DNA of 64,000 bases from Vitis vinifera (Eukaryota; Streptophyta; Magnoliopsida; Vitales; Vitaceae). The stretch lies in contig NC_081822.1 of assembly GCF_030704535.1 (NCBI RefSeq), positions 4,145,001 to 4,209,000 of the forward strand. The letters are read 5' to 3'. The notes beneath the pieces were generated by a model. The model searched no databases and was not told the DNA's origin. It saw only the letters and a program-made list of their open reading frames with translations. Within the stretch, counting starts at the first letter, position 1. Each line of letters opens with the position of its first letter. Made by a program: the position numbers and the translations under genes. Below are positions 1 through 12,107 of the stretch, in pieces.

Positions 1-88
1 AGTAAATAGTATGTTCTTATAACTTGGAGGCCGAAATTATTCCCTTGCTGATTTGTTGCAATTGTACACTTACATATTCCTTTTTCAG

Positions 89-2258
89 ATGAAACTGCTT
101 TGATCCTAATCCGACACGGTGAGTCTTTATGGAATGAAAAGAACCTGTTCACTGGTTGTGTTGATGTGCCCTTAACTAGGAAGGGTGTAGAAGAGGCACT
201 TGAAGCTGGAATGAGAATCAGCAACATTCCCATTGACATGATCTATACATCTGCTTTAATTCGCTCACAGATGACTGCTATGCTAGCCATGACCCAGCAC
301 CGTCGCAAGAAGGTAATCTAAGAAAAGTTAAAACACTGCTTGAAATGTTAGAACACACTAAGTTTCATTTAGGCTATTCCAAGCAAGCTGCCCCCACCAT
401 TGAATATTCCAGATTTTGCTTACTTGGGAAAACTTGTGACTTTGATGCCTCATAACATCTGTTCCCTGGTCCATTTTCATCTGCTGAGCTACTGCTATTG
501 ACATGCTAGCAGGTGCCAATCATTATGCATAATGAGAGTGAACAGGCAAAAGCATGGAGTCAAATTTACAGTGAAGACACCAAAAGGCAATCCATACCAG
601 TTATAGCAGCTTGGCAATTGAATGAAAGAATGTAATCATCTCTCCAGTTCTCCTTTTATTGTTCTTCCTCTAATATGTTATCCTTACTTTGTATTGTCCT
701 GCATATGATGTGCAAACTGCTCTTTCCTTTAGGTATGGAGAATTACAGGGTCTCAATAAGCAGGAAACTGCAGATAGATATGGAAAGGAGCAGGTTCATG
801 AGTGGCGTCGTAGTTATGATATACCTCCACCCAATGGCGAGAGTTTGGAAATGTGCGCTGAAAGAGCTGTAGCTTATTTTAGAGAACATGTAAGCATGAA
901 TATTTGCCTTTCCAACATCTCTTTCTTTTTATTCGTAACTTCAATTTTAATAACAGAATCATAGAATTTGCACAAGCATCTAACCCTGGAAATATAACAT
1001 TGCAGATTGAACCCCAACTTCTGTCTGGAAAGCACATAATGATTGCTGCCCATGGGAATTCACTGAGGTCCATCATTATGTATCTGGACAAATTAACTTC
1101 TCAAGAGGTCATAAGCTATTCTTTGTTTCACCATGTATGTTGCAGTTTCTGGTTTGTTTCTAACAAGCTTTCACTTCTTCTGATAGGTTATTAGCTTAGA
1201 ACTATCAACAGGAATTCCCATGCTTTACATATTCAAAGAGGGAAAATTTATCAGGAGGGGAAGTCCTATAGGACCTGCTGAAGCTGGGGTTTATGCCTAC
1301 ACTAAGGTTTGCAAATTCTCCCCCTTGCTATTTACTTGTTTTAGAGTTGGTGCCTAGATAATAATTCTTGATTTATCCCTTCCATATTCATGATTACACT
1401 CTTGAAATAGGTTCTAAGAAGTGGTCTAGAATTGTTGGGAAATTGTCTAGCTGGTAGAACTGATTTATATATTCCAAGCCAAAATTGTAGCAACATATTA
1501 GTATCCTAATCAATTTTTCATCTCATCAAATGTACAAGAACCTTTAGAATTCCACGCTTTGGTAGTCTTATTTCTACAACTTTTCTAGTAATTTTATTTA
1601 AATTTTAATCCTTGAATTGATGTTGCATGCATGAACTCCTCTGTATTTGTTAAGGCAGCTTCAATGGTAATTTCTATGGTGATCTATGTGCTTCTCCTCA
1701 TTCCAGAAAAAATGACAGACATTTTTCTACCTGTAGGAAAAATGTATTCTCTAGATTAATGTAGAACAAAAGATTGTTTGGGGAAGTTTCTTCTCTGAAA
1801 TGCAATTAAGCAACCATTATGCTGTCTGGAAATCTGGCTATTCAATGGGGAAGCCACTGTAAGATGAGTGTTTCTTCAGGGAATGAATTAAATTGAAACA
1901 AATGGAGCAACTGTACTAGAGTCCTACCTTTTTTTATTGCTCCAGTTTTCACTTGTAGGGCATTTTTCTTGATGTTCATTAATCTTAGGCTTTTGGGGTC
2001 ATTATTGCAACCTTTGGTTCAATTGGGTGTTGCTGTTATGGCCTTGAAATTGTTGCTTCTGTCATGAAAAAGAATCTAGCAATCATGTTACTAACTGGTA
2101 ACTCGCGTTTACCAGTCCTTTTTATGCTTTTTATTTTCTATTTGTTTTCTCTATATCGTAAATGGAAACTTCTATTCTGCTAATTAATGTATCTCTTTTC
2201 CCCCTTGATTTAGAGTTTGGCTCAATACAGGCAGAAGTTGGATGATATGTTGCATTAA
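89..2258 (+). CDS. 2,3-bisphosphoglycerate-dependent phosphoglycerate mutase (5' end outside window)
   Basis: The enzyme interconverts 3- and 2-phosphoglycerate in glycolysis; plant members of this histidine-phosphatase type are usually plastid-targeted. Exons by splice sites and frame: 89-312, 513-631, 733-889, 1006-1107, 1187-1306 and 2214-2258 (TAA). All junctions are AG/GT and the joined frame is open for 254 aa. The phospho-acceptor His lies in [11 protein letters not shown], followed by TGCVDVPLT. The substrate loop is YGELQGLNK and the second active-site His is in AAHGNSLRS. The C-terminus [14 protein letters not shown] is complete. The first two bases at 89 finish a split codon, so at least one upstream exon, probably holding a transit peptide, is missing. 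The product resembles bacterial GpmA more than the cofactor-independent plant cytosolic enzyme. The intron before the last exon is the longest, at 907 bp. Confidence 0.93.
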
Positions 2259-4057
2259 GATTTTCAAGTACAGGTAATCTCTTTACCAGTTTTCTGGTGG
2301 GTGTAACTGCTTTTATATGCTCAACATTTATTTATTTTTATTTGGTTTTGTAGGGCCTTCAGTGCATTGCATTCACAATCTTTCATACTATTAGTTTCAT
2401 ATTTAGGAGAACAAAGTAGCAGTTGTGCAAGAGCAAGTTGCTTGAACCATACAAGGAGTTAGGCGGCTGTGTAATGCGTCAATGTAATTTTTATATGGGT
2501 TGATCAAGGCTAGTTGAAGTACCTGCCATGTTTGAGGTTAGGCGTATTATAGAGATGTGAAAATCTGTAGACTGAAATGATGAATGTTTTTTTCTTTGCA
2601 TTTTGGACTCTGGATTTTCCTGGTGTAAATCTTGGATGAATTACTGTATGGCTTTTACTTTGAATTGAGAAAGGATTGCCAAAGACACTTTACATTCTAA
2701 ACGATTCAAAAAATCACTAGTCTATGGAATATTCTTTAGTTTTTTTTTTCCCAGTTCATGAATAGATGTTTCTCATGCTTCTGGTTGAATGCGGATCAAT
2801 TATAAGGATTGGGACAACCAATTATCATCAACCATGAGTTCTGAAATTTGGAACTTTGCCAAATTAGATTAATGGAATGTTTGTTCTGGTTATTCATCTC
2901 CACCGTGACACGCTGACACTCTTTCGTTAATGGCTTCGTTCTAGGGTGCAGACCTATCCTTGGATTATAATTGGGTCCAGACCAGATGCGCTGTGTGGGG
3001 AACATATTTGTCAAAATGCACTTTTGAAGGGCTCAATAGCAATAGTTCCATATACTTGATGTAAAGTATCATCAATAAAAATTAAGGCTTGAGTTGGATG
3101 CTAATTCTGTTTTCTATTTTTTAAAATAAAATTTTCTATATAAAATGGTAAAAGCTCATATAAAAATTATTTTTTTAAAAAAAAAACTCATTTTTATCAC
3201 CTCAAATTTTATTTTTTTTAAAGTTTCAAAATTTACATTAAACCTCAATTTTCAAAAAAAAATTATATTGGCTATTTTTTTTAATATATATATATATATA
3301 TAGAAACTAGATCTTCAACTACGAGCTGGACTTGGCCAGGGCTTACTTCCATGGACTTGTTTGTCAGCAGGTGTAATTTCGTACCTTAGAATTTCAACAA
3401 AAAGTACAAAATATACCCAACGAAAACTAGATCTCTAATACTTTCCAGAAAACGTCTGTTTTCCTTTTCCTTTAGAATCAGTGGCATGTCCTTGGGTATA
3501 TTCATATCATATGATCAAAATTCAGGTCTATATATAACAGGATGCCAAGCATAAAACATAACTCTAGGGGTGGTTCGCATAAAGCATGTCAATAGTTTGC
3601 TGACTGAGAGAAACAGGAACATGGGGAAGTTATTTCCATTAATGAGGGGGAGAACAGATGCAGAAATGGAGGAACTTAAAAGGGAATATGGGAGGAAGGT
3701 AGAAATGGAGAACTAAACGAGGCATGATGAAAGGGAAAACCACCCTGCATATATCAGCATGAAGTTGTCACATTGAAGAAAAATAAAAGGGAATTAAAAA
3801 ATTAAAATAAAAAACAAAATAGAGAGAAGGTCCTCAATGAGAAGAGGACTTAAAAAATATGTAATCCTTAAAAATCCCTGGTTTGAACTCCATTTGCTTC
3901 ACTCTGGGTGGCAAAAGGTTTTGCCACCATCTCAACAAAATTATTGACAAATTCTCTTGATTTTGAGTTGCTAACTAAATGTCAAGCAGTCAGAAAGTCT
4001 AAATCCATAACCTTATCTTAACCAAGATCAGGCTCATAGTTCATGATTTCACTCAAC
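2259..4057. other. 3' UTR and intergenic DNA between two convergent genes
   Basis: The first few hundred bases are the likely 3' UTR of the phosphoglycerate mutase gene; the poly(A) site was not identified. From about 3085 to 3300 the sequence is A/T-homopolymer rich and ends in a (TA)n run at 3284-3302. That block has the same layout as the small inverted-repeat element in the helicase intron at 19182-19465 and may be a decayed relative. A TATA-like string at 3529-3536 precedes a 31-codon ORF at 3621-3716. No larger coding sequence was recognised. Confidence 0.5.
3621..3716 (+). CDS. Possible small ORF, 31 aa, unrecognised
   Basis: This ATG-to-TAA reading frame begins MGKLFPLMRGRTDAEMEE and ends with GRKVEMEN. 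It is charged and Glu/Arg/Met-rich. A TATA-like sequence lies about 85 bp upstream (3529-3536), which puts a start site close enough for a short leader. One five-codon upstream ORF starts at 3586. I do not recognise the peptide and cannot exclude chance. It lies in the convergent gap between the mutase and SEC14 genes, where no exon of either is expected. Confidence 0.15.
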   Translation: MGKLFPLMRGRTDAEMEELKREYGRKVEMEN

Positions 4058-7000
4058 TTAATGTATACCTACCGCTCCATTTCTGCTTTCATCACTCACC
4101 AGCACATTGTTGTCTAGAGGACCTTCTCCTGAATTTACACCATGAGAGGGGGAATTCTCTGCTCTCTCTTTGTCTGAAGCATCAGAATCTGACTGTAAGT
4201 TAATATGAGTCAAAGAGGGGGGATTCTCAGCTCTCTCTTTGTCTGAAGCATCAGAATCTGACTGTAGGTTGATAGGAGTCAAAGTGGGGTCATTTGCCAG
4301 GGCTGGTTGCAGGGCGGCTCCTGAAGGATGACTATCTTTTGTCCAAAAAGATGGCATCTTCTTATCGTCTTCTCTCATGCTTTCAGAATATTTATTAATA
4401 TTAAAACCCACGGTATCATTCCCACCAAATGCAGACTCAAGCTTGTCCATATCAAATAGGTCCTCCATTATCTTCTTGGCATTGAGATCATCAGAGTACA
4501 CAAACTTTACTTTTTTACAAGTCTTCGGCTCCAGAAACGGTTTTACCACCTGCAATATTCATTTTGGAGTTACAAACAAACCAACACACAGAGATGCAAG
4601 TAGGCAATTGACCACCACCATTAAGTGATTGTAAATATCTGAAATCAGGAGCAAGATTACTAAGTAATTAGAGCAGCAAACAAACTTTGCATTAATGCAA
4701 AGATGTTTAAGAAGAAAGGAAAAAAAGAGAGAGACAGTGTTTGGGGGGGGAGTGAAGGGCAGGAAAAGAGAGAGAGAGGGACATTTTTCCATGTGTAATT
4801 CCTAGGTCATAATCTTCGAAATATCTCCCTCTTTCTCTCTCCCCCCTCCAAACCATTTAGAACATTATGACCTTGGAATTGAACATATATAAAATCCAAA
4901 CCAAAGAACAAAGTTTCAAAAGATCCATGGAGTCCTTTTGTACAATAGAAAAGAGAGGCAGTGAGTGAGCGAGAGAAAGAGAGGGAGAATCATTTCGAAC
5001 ATTATGACCTATGAATTAAACATTGATAAAATCCAGACCAAAAAACAAAGTTTCAATTGATCCATGAAGTCCTCTGCACAATAGCAGGGAGAAATGGAGA
5101 GAGAGAGAGAGGAGGGTGAGCAAGGGAGGGAATAAGAGGAAGAGGGAGGGGGGAGAGAGAGGGAGTGAGGAAGAGAGTAAGAGGAAGAGAGAAGGGGGAG
5201 AGAGAAGGAGGGAGGGAGCAAGGGGGGGGGGGGAGAGTTTTTTAGAAGATTATGATCTAGGAATCAGACGTGGATAAAATCCAAACCATGGAACAAAGTT
5301 TCAATAGCTCCATGGAGGGAATTGAACATAGATAAAATCCAAACCAAAGAACAAAGTTTCAAAAGATCCATGGAGTCCTTTTGTACAATAGAAAAGAGAG
5401 AGGCAGTGAGTGAGCGAGAGAAAGAGAGGGAGAATCATTTCAAATATTATGACCTATGAATTAAACATTGGTAAAATCCAGACCAAAGAACAAAGTTTCA
5501 ATTGATCCATGAAGTCCTCTACACGATAGCAGGGAGAAAGGGAGAGAGAGAGACAGAGAGAGGGAGAGAGGAGGGTGAGCAAGGGAGGGAATAAGAAGAA
5601 GAGGGAGGGGGGAGAGAGAGAGAAGGAGGGAGGAAGCAAGGGGAGGGGGGAAGAGAGAGAAAGCTCTTTAGAAGATTATGATCTAGGAATCAGACATGGA
5701 TAAAATCCAAACCATGGAACAAAGTTTCAATAGCTCCATGGAGGCCTTTCATACAAATAGGTATTAAGGGACAAAATATTTTGAAAATATTGACACTGCA
5801 AAATGTCCCACAATTTGAACGAAGTGAGAGAGAGCAAAAAAATTTCTTGAAAATATAAGCTTGCTTGAAATCTTGATCTCCTATCAAATTGTGGTTGGAA
5901 ACTTCTAGATGATGCTACATGTTCCTAATTCCCATCCCAAAGCTGTACACACCACCTCTGTACCCCACATAACATGTTACCTAGGGTAAGGCCTATATTA
6001 GAAGTGCCATAATTGCGAGAGGCATGCAAACATGCTCTATACATGATACTGCATTAGAAACAATGTAAAAAAGATGGATTTACCGTCCAGAATGGTTCAA
6101 AGAACTTGGGTGGGTTGTATAGTATTGCTAGACCCAACCGTTCTGGGTAACGGTCTTGTAGAACATGGGCTGTTTCCCGAGTCAACTTCACTGAAATATT
6201 TGACAAATTGAAACCCTGAAAGTCAATCATCCATACCATCTGCTCTTGGTTGGGTGGCAGATTTAAAATGGCATTCTCCATGCAATACACCAAATATTTA
6301 ATTTGCCCTTTTGTTGACTTCGAGTTCTACATTCAAACATCAACTTGAGAGAGTTATTGGGGCAAAGCAACGAAGAAAAAATTAAACCTGTATCTCTGAA
6401 CTGTAACCTATCCATGAATACTAATATATCCTATACATTAAAAAAAAAAAAAAGTATAAGTACACTTACCAAGGATTCTCTTTATTATATGTGCAATAAA
6501 ATAGGCAATGGATTTCTAATTCATCATGTGGTGAGCATACACAACTAGAATCAGTTAAATAATGTGAAATTTTGGCTATGCCATTCATGTATGTGACAAT
6601 TTAAAAATAGCTTCATTATTGACCCAGAAGTATGCCATTCAGAAGCTATAACAGACCCAGTGAACCAATTATCTTAATTTGAAACAAAAAAAAGTGAGAG
6701 CTTATTTTCCATGCACACACAGAAAAAGGAAGAGTATGAGATGTGACCTGGCAGCTTGGTTTCATGACAAGAACTGTTCTCCCATGTTTGTCAATATAAT
6801 TTGCCCTGTATATTTTTCCAGTCTCTGCTTCTTGAGCAATGTCTTCCTACAAGACAAAGAAACAGATGAAATTGTGAGTACAAAAAGTCTTAAGAAACAT
6901 AATCATTCCTAAAGATGGTAAAATTTGACACAGCTTGCCAACCTGCCCATGCTTAAGGGTTCTAGTTGCCCTGATGTGTAGTTACATAAACTGAATTCTG

Positions 7001-7983
7001 ATTAATTCTTCCAAGTCTAATCAAACTTTTTGGCCTTACTGTTGTGTTTACATTTTTTAATTTCACAATATCTAAATTTTTCCCAAACAGGGGCTAGCAA
7101 TGCACTAGGTTGGACCCATCTAAAAAAGGGGTTTAGTTCAGGTTTGACCTTTTTCAACCCAATTTAAAATGGTTGGATTTGGATTAGTAACTCTTGACCC
7201 AACCATTTTGCCAGCCCTAAGTGCACCACAATACAGAATGATACCACTAGTAAAAGATCATAGAGCCTCAAGAAGCGGATAGTACTACGAACTATGGGAG
7301 AAAAAAATGAGGGACTAGCAATGGCACTAGGTTTGACCCATCTAGTATAGTCAGATTTATACTTATTCAACCCATTTTGCCACCTTTAGCAGCACCAAGA
7401 TACAACAGGATGCAACAAGTAGATCATACAGCCTCAAGAAGCAGATGGTACTATGAAGTATGGGAGGAAAAAAAATGCCTTACCAAGCAGGCACAGAACA
7501 TGCAATCCAGCAAATGTTATATTAATACATTCTGACAAGTTACAAATAAAGGAGATAAAAATCAATAGTAACATACCCAGCGAATCTCTTCTGGTTTGTA
7601 TTCTGATCTCCATTTCAAAGTTTCTTTCAGCATTTTAGTTGCCTTCTTGACATTCCAGTTTCGTGCCGTTAAGTATCTGGCTATTGATGCATCAGAACAG
7701 TAAATAGACAACCTATCTGGCAATGGCCCTATCAATCTTCTCACCTCATTAATCTGCAAAACCAATAATTATCATGGGCTTCAATTCAAAGGTCTTCTTT
7801 TACCCTCCTATAGTGGCACTTGCATACCCCAGACCTTGACTCTCAAATGATGCAGATGGAATATGCACAATATTTATGGATGTATTAACAGGATATTCAT
7901 CATAATACCTTCTCCTGCTGTTCTTTAGATGTTGAAGGTTTCTCATAGCCATTTGAAGGAGATTTCTTTAGACCAGTACTCAT
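4058..7983 (-). CDS. SEC14-like (CRAL-TRIO) phosphatidylinositol-transfer family protein, 361 aa
   Basis: Five coding exons: 7983-7909 (ATG), 7753-7577, 6846-6748, 6326-6084 and 4549-4058 (stop). All junctions fall between codons and every border is GT/AG. Residues 1-25 are a polar leader. Residues 26-84 match the CRAL-TRIO N-terminal helical domain (IARYLTARNWNVKKATKML, then LKWRSEYKPEEIRW). Residues 85 to about 250 are the lipid-binding fold, with the sheet motif MVWMIDFQGFNLSNIS and YPERLGLAILYNPPKFFEPF. The last 110 residues are a low-complexity acidic tail with a 23-residue direct repeat (INLQSDSDASDKERAEN twice). SEC14 proteins bind and exchange phosphoinositides or phosphatidylcholine, but the ligand here is unknown. 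The closest Arabidopsis relatives I recall are AT1G22180 and AT4G08690. The ATG at 7983 is used because a likely 3' splice site lies just upstream, at 8003-8004. Confidence 0.9.
4146..4285 (-). repeat. 69-bp coding direct repeat in the SEC14-like acidic tail
   Basis: Two nearly identical 69-bp units in frame give the 23-aa protein repeat with the SDSDASDKE core. The period is exact: the identical string around 4161 recurs at 4230. Because the period is a multiple of three, copy-number change would keep the frame. Confidence 0.85.
4800..5755. repeat. Minisatellite in SEC14 intron: six core units alternating with GA/CT tracts
   Basis: A core of about 80 bp (marked by ATTATGACCT, TAAAATCCA, AACAAAGTTTCAA and ATCCATGGAGTCC) recurs near 4861, 4997, 5240, 5318, 5440 and 5670. 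Variable purine tracts, mainly GAGAGA and GGGAGG, separate the copies. The first three and last three copies form a higher-order duplication with a 443-bp period (4875 against 5318). An inverted partial copy with a CT tract sits at 4800-4850. In the transcript, which reads the minus strand, the array is polypyrimidine. A G run occupies roughly 5222-5233. Confidence 0.85.
7091..7476. repeat. Tandem duplication (about 220 and 166 bp) in SEC14 intron
   Basis: Unit 1 (7091-7310) and unit 2 (7311-7476) both start with a GGG.CTAGCAATG.CACTAGGTT string. They share CCATTTTGCCA, AGATCATA.AGCCTCAAGAAGC and a closing ACTATG-rich end. Unit 2 lacks about 50 bp of the middle. The copies are diverged, so the duplication is not recent. 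Confidence 0.75.
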
Positions 7984-8910
7984 TGTTTCAAAATGAGAAT
8001 CCCTGACATCAACAGTTGAAACTTTAAATAACTTATAGCATCAACAACTTTATTTCTATACATCTGATTCTCTTTTTGCATATTTGATGAAAAGAACCAA
8101 AAAATACAAACATGTATGTCAAAGAGAATGACATACCTTTTCCCATACAAAAGAAAGAGCAAAAATAGCAGGATAAATATAAGAAACATGCACATAAGCT
8201 AGTTTTCTTCCCACTTTTGCCAAGCAAAAATAGGATCATCCACTTCACTTTCTATCTTAATTCAAAATTGCTTAAATATGAAGCAAACTTACTCCATACG
8301 AATGCTCAGTTCAGTTACTCAGAAGGGGTAAGAAGAAATTTTTTTGGGAATTTTTAGTCTCCCCTGTATGGTTATAAACTTGAGTAAACCCATCTTAACT
8401 AATGACCAGGTACACATCACTTAGTTATAAACCATTCAAAAGTGAGAACAGAACCAAAGAACTGAACATAGCAACTTGTTGTCAGCTCATTTTGACTGAT
8501 AGATATATGCACATGCTTTTAAATAGAATATGTAGGCACATTTAGATTTGTGAAAGAACAATCTTGTGCATTCTGACTGACCTGATTCGATTTCTCAAGA
8601 ATTTCAAAATGAAAACAGCCATCACTTTACAAGACTACCCGTGCCACATAAGTCAGGATAAAGAATCAGGATAATTCAGCAGTGAAGAATTAACATTTTC
8701 CGTAGTAAAGATGAGTAAACACATATTGTTGGAATTCTGGACTATCCCTCATATATAATAAGGTTTTCAAATCTCCATCATCACTGGCATAAAACTCTAA
8801 GCTCATAAGAGACGTTATTGGAATTTCCATCTGCTGCCCTGATTTGCTGAAGTGCACATAATCATACTAGTCATTATATAAAACAAATAGGACTGTTAAA
8901 CACCTTTTGG

Positions 8911-9107
8911 GGTTAATTTGGATACCCTGGATTTGAATTTGAAATTTGAATTTCTAAATTCTGGGTGGTATAGATTTCAAGTAACAGTCCAAGCTGTTGT
9001 TTGAAGTCTAGTTTTTGAGGGTTTGAACTCCCTCAAAAGGATTTTCCAAACAATGGATTTGGAAATTTAAATCCCAAAACCAAATCCACCCTCTCTAAAC
9101 CCACGAG
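8911..9107. mobile_element. Foldback/MITE-like insertion in SEC14 leader intron
   Basis: A left arm beginning TGGATTTGAATTTGAAATTT (about 8931) pairs with a right arm ending in CCCAAAACCAAATCCA (about 9090), with roughly five mismatches over 31 bp. The spacer is about 100 bp. The AATTTGGATACC start and CCAAATCCACC end are in the style of small plant inverted-repeat transposons. No clear target-site duplication was found, so the assignment is tentative. Confidence 0.4.
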
Positions 9108-9845
9108 TCAAAATGCCACTCAAGAATATCTCTGTTTCTGTTCTCCAGATCCTGTACTGATTCCCACCCTTAAAAAATTAAGGATAAGATCACAAGTTAG
9201 TTTGGATCCACCCCCTTCTTTCATCTGCAACATAAACAAATGTTCTATCATTTGATTTCCAACCATGAAACCAGCAATGTAACTCAGTCCCTAGATGAAT
9301 GATGCTGAAGCACATTTCCGCAAGAAGCACACACGTCAGTTAAAAATTGAATGACTCACGGTCCTGGATACACAGAATTATTTTGACCTGCCAAGTTTCT
9401 TGCAGATGAGATAATTTAGACAAGGAAGTCGGATTAGATTTTCAGAGAAACTCTACCTATTCCTTCCTATTGTACCATTTAATCATATATATTCAGTGAA
9501 TTTGACGATAACCCATACCCTAATTCCATCATATGAGAGCTATATCAACAACAAAATAGAAGCCCGTGTACGAGCAAATGATACTGTTTATACAAGCAAA
9601 CAGTTTGGAATTATCCGCAGTCAATCTGGACAATCCAAGACATCAACAAATTACAGAAGGGCCCAAAATTAAATGAGGACTGTTTGAATAGATCCAATAA
9701 TTTGAAAAAAAAATTCAAAACTGAACAACTTAACAGACGAAGAAATTTAAGAAAAAGAAAGTGATAGAAAGCAAAAGTGAAGAGAAAAATCCATGGTGTC
9801 GAGTAACAAGATCCAGAGAATGAAGAGTAAGATGAGCAGATAACC

Positions 9846-10010
9846 TGATTGAACGAGGAAAAGGAGACGATAACCTGACAACTCCTCCTCAACAGCCCAG
9901 AAGCACAGAAATCGGATGAATCGAGTGAAGGAGATTAGGGTGAAGAGTGCGCTCCAGAAGTCTTCAAGGAAACAGAATCGGATCTCCTCCGCTCAAATCT
10001 GGGAGGGAAG
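9846..10010 (-). other. Probable non-coding first exon / leader of the SEC14-like gene
   Basis: On the minus strand this stretch is CT-rich and leader-like. It ends at either of two identical AG|GTTATC donor sites 30 bp apart (exon end at 9875 or 9845). It lies about 1.8 kb upstream of the ATG exon, whose own splice acceptor is at 8003-8004. A long leader intron of this kind is common in plant genes. The transcription start is not defined; no clear TATA box was seen. Confidence 0.45.
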
Positions 10011-11310
10011 ACAGAGACAATGGTCATTATGATAGTATCGGCTGTTTTTAATGCTTCTGCTTAAACTCTATTGGGGGGAGATTTTGGATCCTTCCCCCTG
10101 GACTCACCCATTTCTTTCAAAATAACATAGCCAAAACCTCGAAAGTCAAAAACACCCACGCCCTTTTTTCATGGTAGCCGGTTTTTTTCCAAGGGCTTAT
10201 CGGTAAATGCACACTTTTAATCAAGGGGCGAGGAGAACGTGAAACTTATGGCACAAAGCCTCCAAGCAAATATATAATGATCAGGCTCCTGTGTGAGTCC
10301 AGCTATCAAAGAATTAACTAATTTGTTTTGCAGGGAAAACAAGATAATAGAAAGGGAAGTAGAGACGTGGAGCCAATTGGGCCATGGTCCGTAGGAGCTG
10401 GTGGACTATATAATACATAAGGCGATGGGTCCGGTGATCAATGAAAGCTACATGGTAGTATGGTACATACTACACACAGAAGCAGATAAAACATGGGGAC
10501 ATGAAGCATGTGCCCATGTATGATGATAATTACAATGTGCTCCCCACGGAAAAATGAAGGAATTAGGCAATTAGCATGTCATTGTGCCAGCGTTGTCCAT
10601 CCCTGAGGGCGTACAACTGTTTTTCCCATTAGTTAAATGTTACTTCAAGCAAGGATTAACCTAGCTTTCTTTTTTTTCTCATGTGCAGAGCTGTGCTGTT
10701 CGATGAGCTGTTTGGGACAAGTATCCACGTGTTACTACTTCTAACTTACAATTGATTTCCCCAAAACCAGCCAAGTCTTGCAACCCTTACGGTCTGTCTC
10801 ATCACATGATTGAAGCATCTGAGCTGGGGTCAAACTTATAGCCTAATGTTCCTTTCGGCCCACCTTACTTAGATGGAGGAGCTATGAGAGAAGACGGTCA
10901 TCACCCTTACCAAATTATAATTTTAATTAATTACTACACCTATTATTATTATTATTATTGGTATGTCAAAGCCAGAAACAAGTTACACTGTTCAATCGGA
11001 AATTCCACAACACCCGTCTCATTTCAACGTTCTCCAATCTCAGGCTTGATTGGTCCTCCATTATTGGATAATATATTGGTTATGGAAAGTAATGCCGGAG
11101 CGAGATTCTCATTCTAGAATTTTTCCCTAAATGAAATTGGTCCAGATTATCATTGTTAATGGTAATTACTAATTAGTATAACACAATTGTATGTATAGAG
11201 GGAAACGCTATACAAAATAGCTCCATCACCCCGAGTATAGATGATTTGAATAATGCAAAATATTTTCAATTATGCACCAGAAATGAGAGTTCTTCAGAAA
11301 TTATAAAAAT

Positions 11311-11389
11311 CAATTTATTTATGGTTGGGGTTAGGTCATTTTCGATTATAGTCCTAAAAAATGACCTAACCCCAACCATAAATAAATTG
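11311..11389. repeat. Perfect 32-bp inverted repeat (hairpin, 15-nt loop)
   Basis: Left arm 11311-11342 and right arm 11358-11389 are exact reverse complements. The arm contains TATGGTTGGGGTTAGGTCAT. The sequence right of the hairpin (CCCCAACCATAAATAAATTG, then CTACAACC) is partly repeated at 11529-11567. Confidence 0.9.
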
Positions 11390-12107
11390 CTACAACCAAG
11401 GTTTTGTCAAAAATAAAAGCACGTCCTCTTTAAGATCTGGGAAATACCATATAGTAGAGCCGTTCCCAATTATGGGTTGTTTTTTTTTTTTTTTCTCTTT
11501 TGGGGGGATTGGGTCCTCAAATCTCCAAACCCCAACCAAAACAAAATGCTACAACCATGGTTCTGCCGTGCCTCCCACATTATTTAATAACATTATCATA
11601 AATTACAGCTTAGAACCCAAAAATATGAGAAGAACCCATATAAGCATGAAAAGAAATGAACTTTCAACCCCACCCCATGATAACACTATCTTCTGCCAAC
11701 GACTTAACCTGCAGGTGGAAAATTAGAATCCATGAGTAAATGTTTTCTATGAAATTATATAAATTCAGAAGGATACAGGATTCAAAAAGTAGAAGTGGGG
11801 GAATATTCAGATGACTCTAATATATTCCCTTAATAGAAAATTAAAGTTTCTTGCTCCTCCATGCTAGAAGCCAATTATGATTTTATCATAGCAATACAAA
11901 TCCACCTGCATGAAATCGCAACTGATGGATAGATATCAGAAGTAGGAGTTGGTCGCTAATATAGACCTCATAATCCCAGCATCATAACCAAACACACACG
12001 CACACACATGCAAGCACAATGAAGCTCCACCAAAATAAATATATAAAAGAAAATAAGCAGGAAGACAGGATACACATCTCATTTGGTTATATTCTAATGC
12101 TAGAAGA

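Noticed and set aside
5009..5639. Ser/Pro/Leu-rich frames in the SEC14 intron
   Set aside because: They are translations of CT repeats in a minisatellite, not genes.
11311..11389. MicroRNA precursor
   Set aside because: The hairpin is perfect with a short loop, but I recognise no known mature miRNA in the arms, and a foldback element is equally likely. It is kept as an inverted repeat only.
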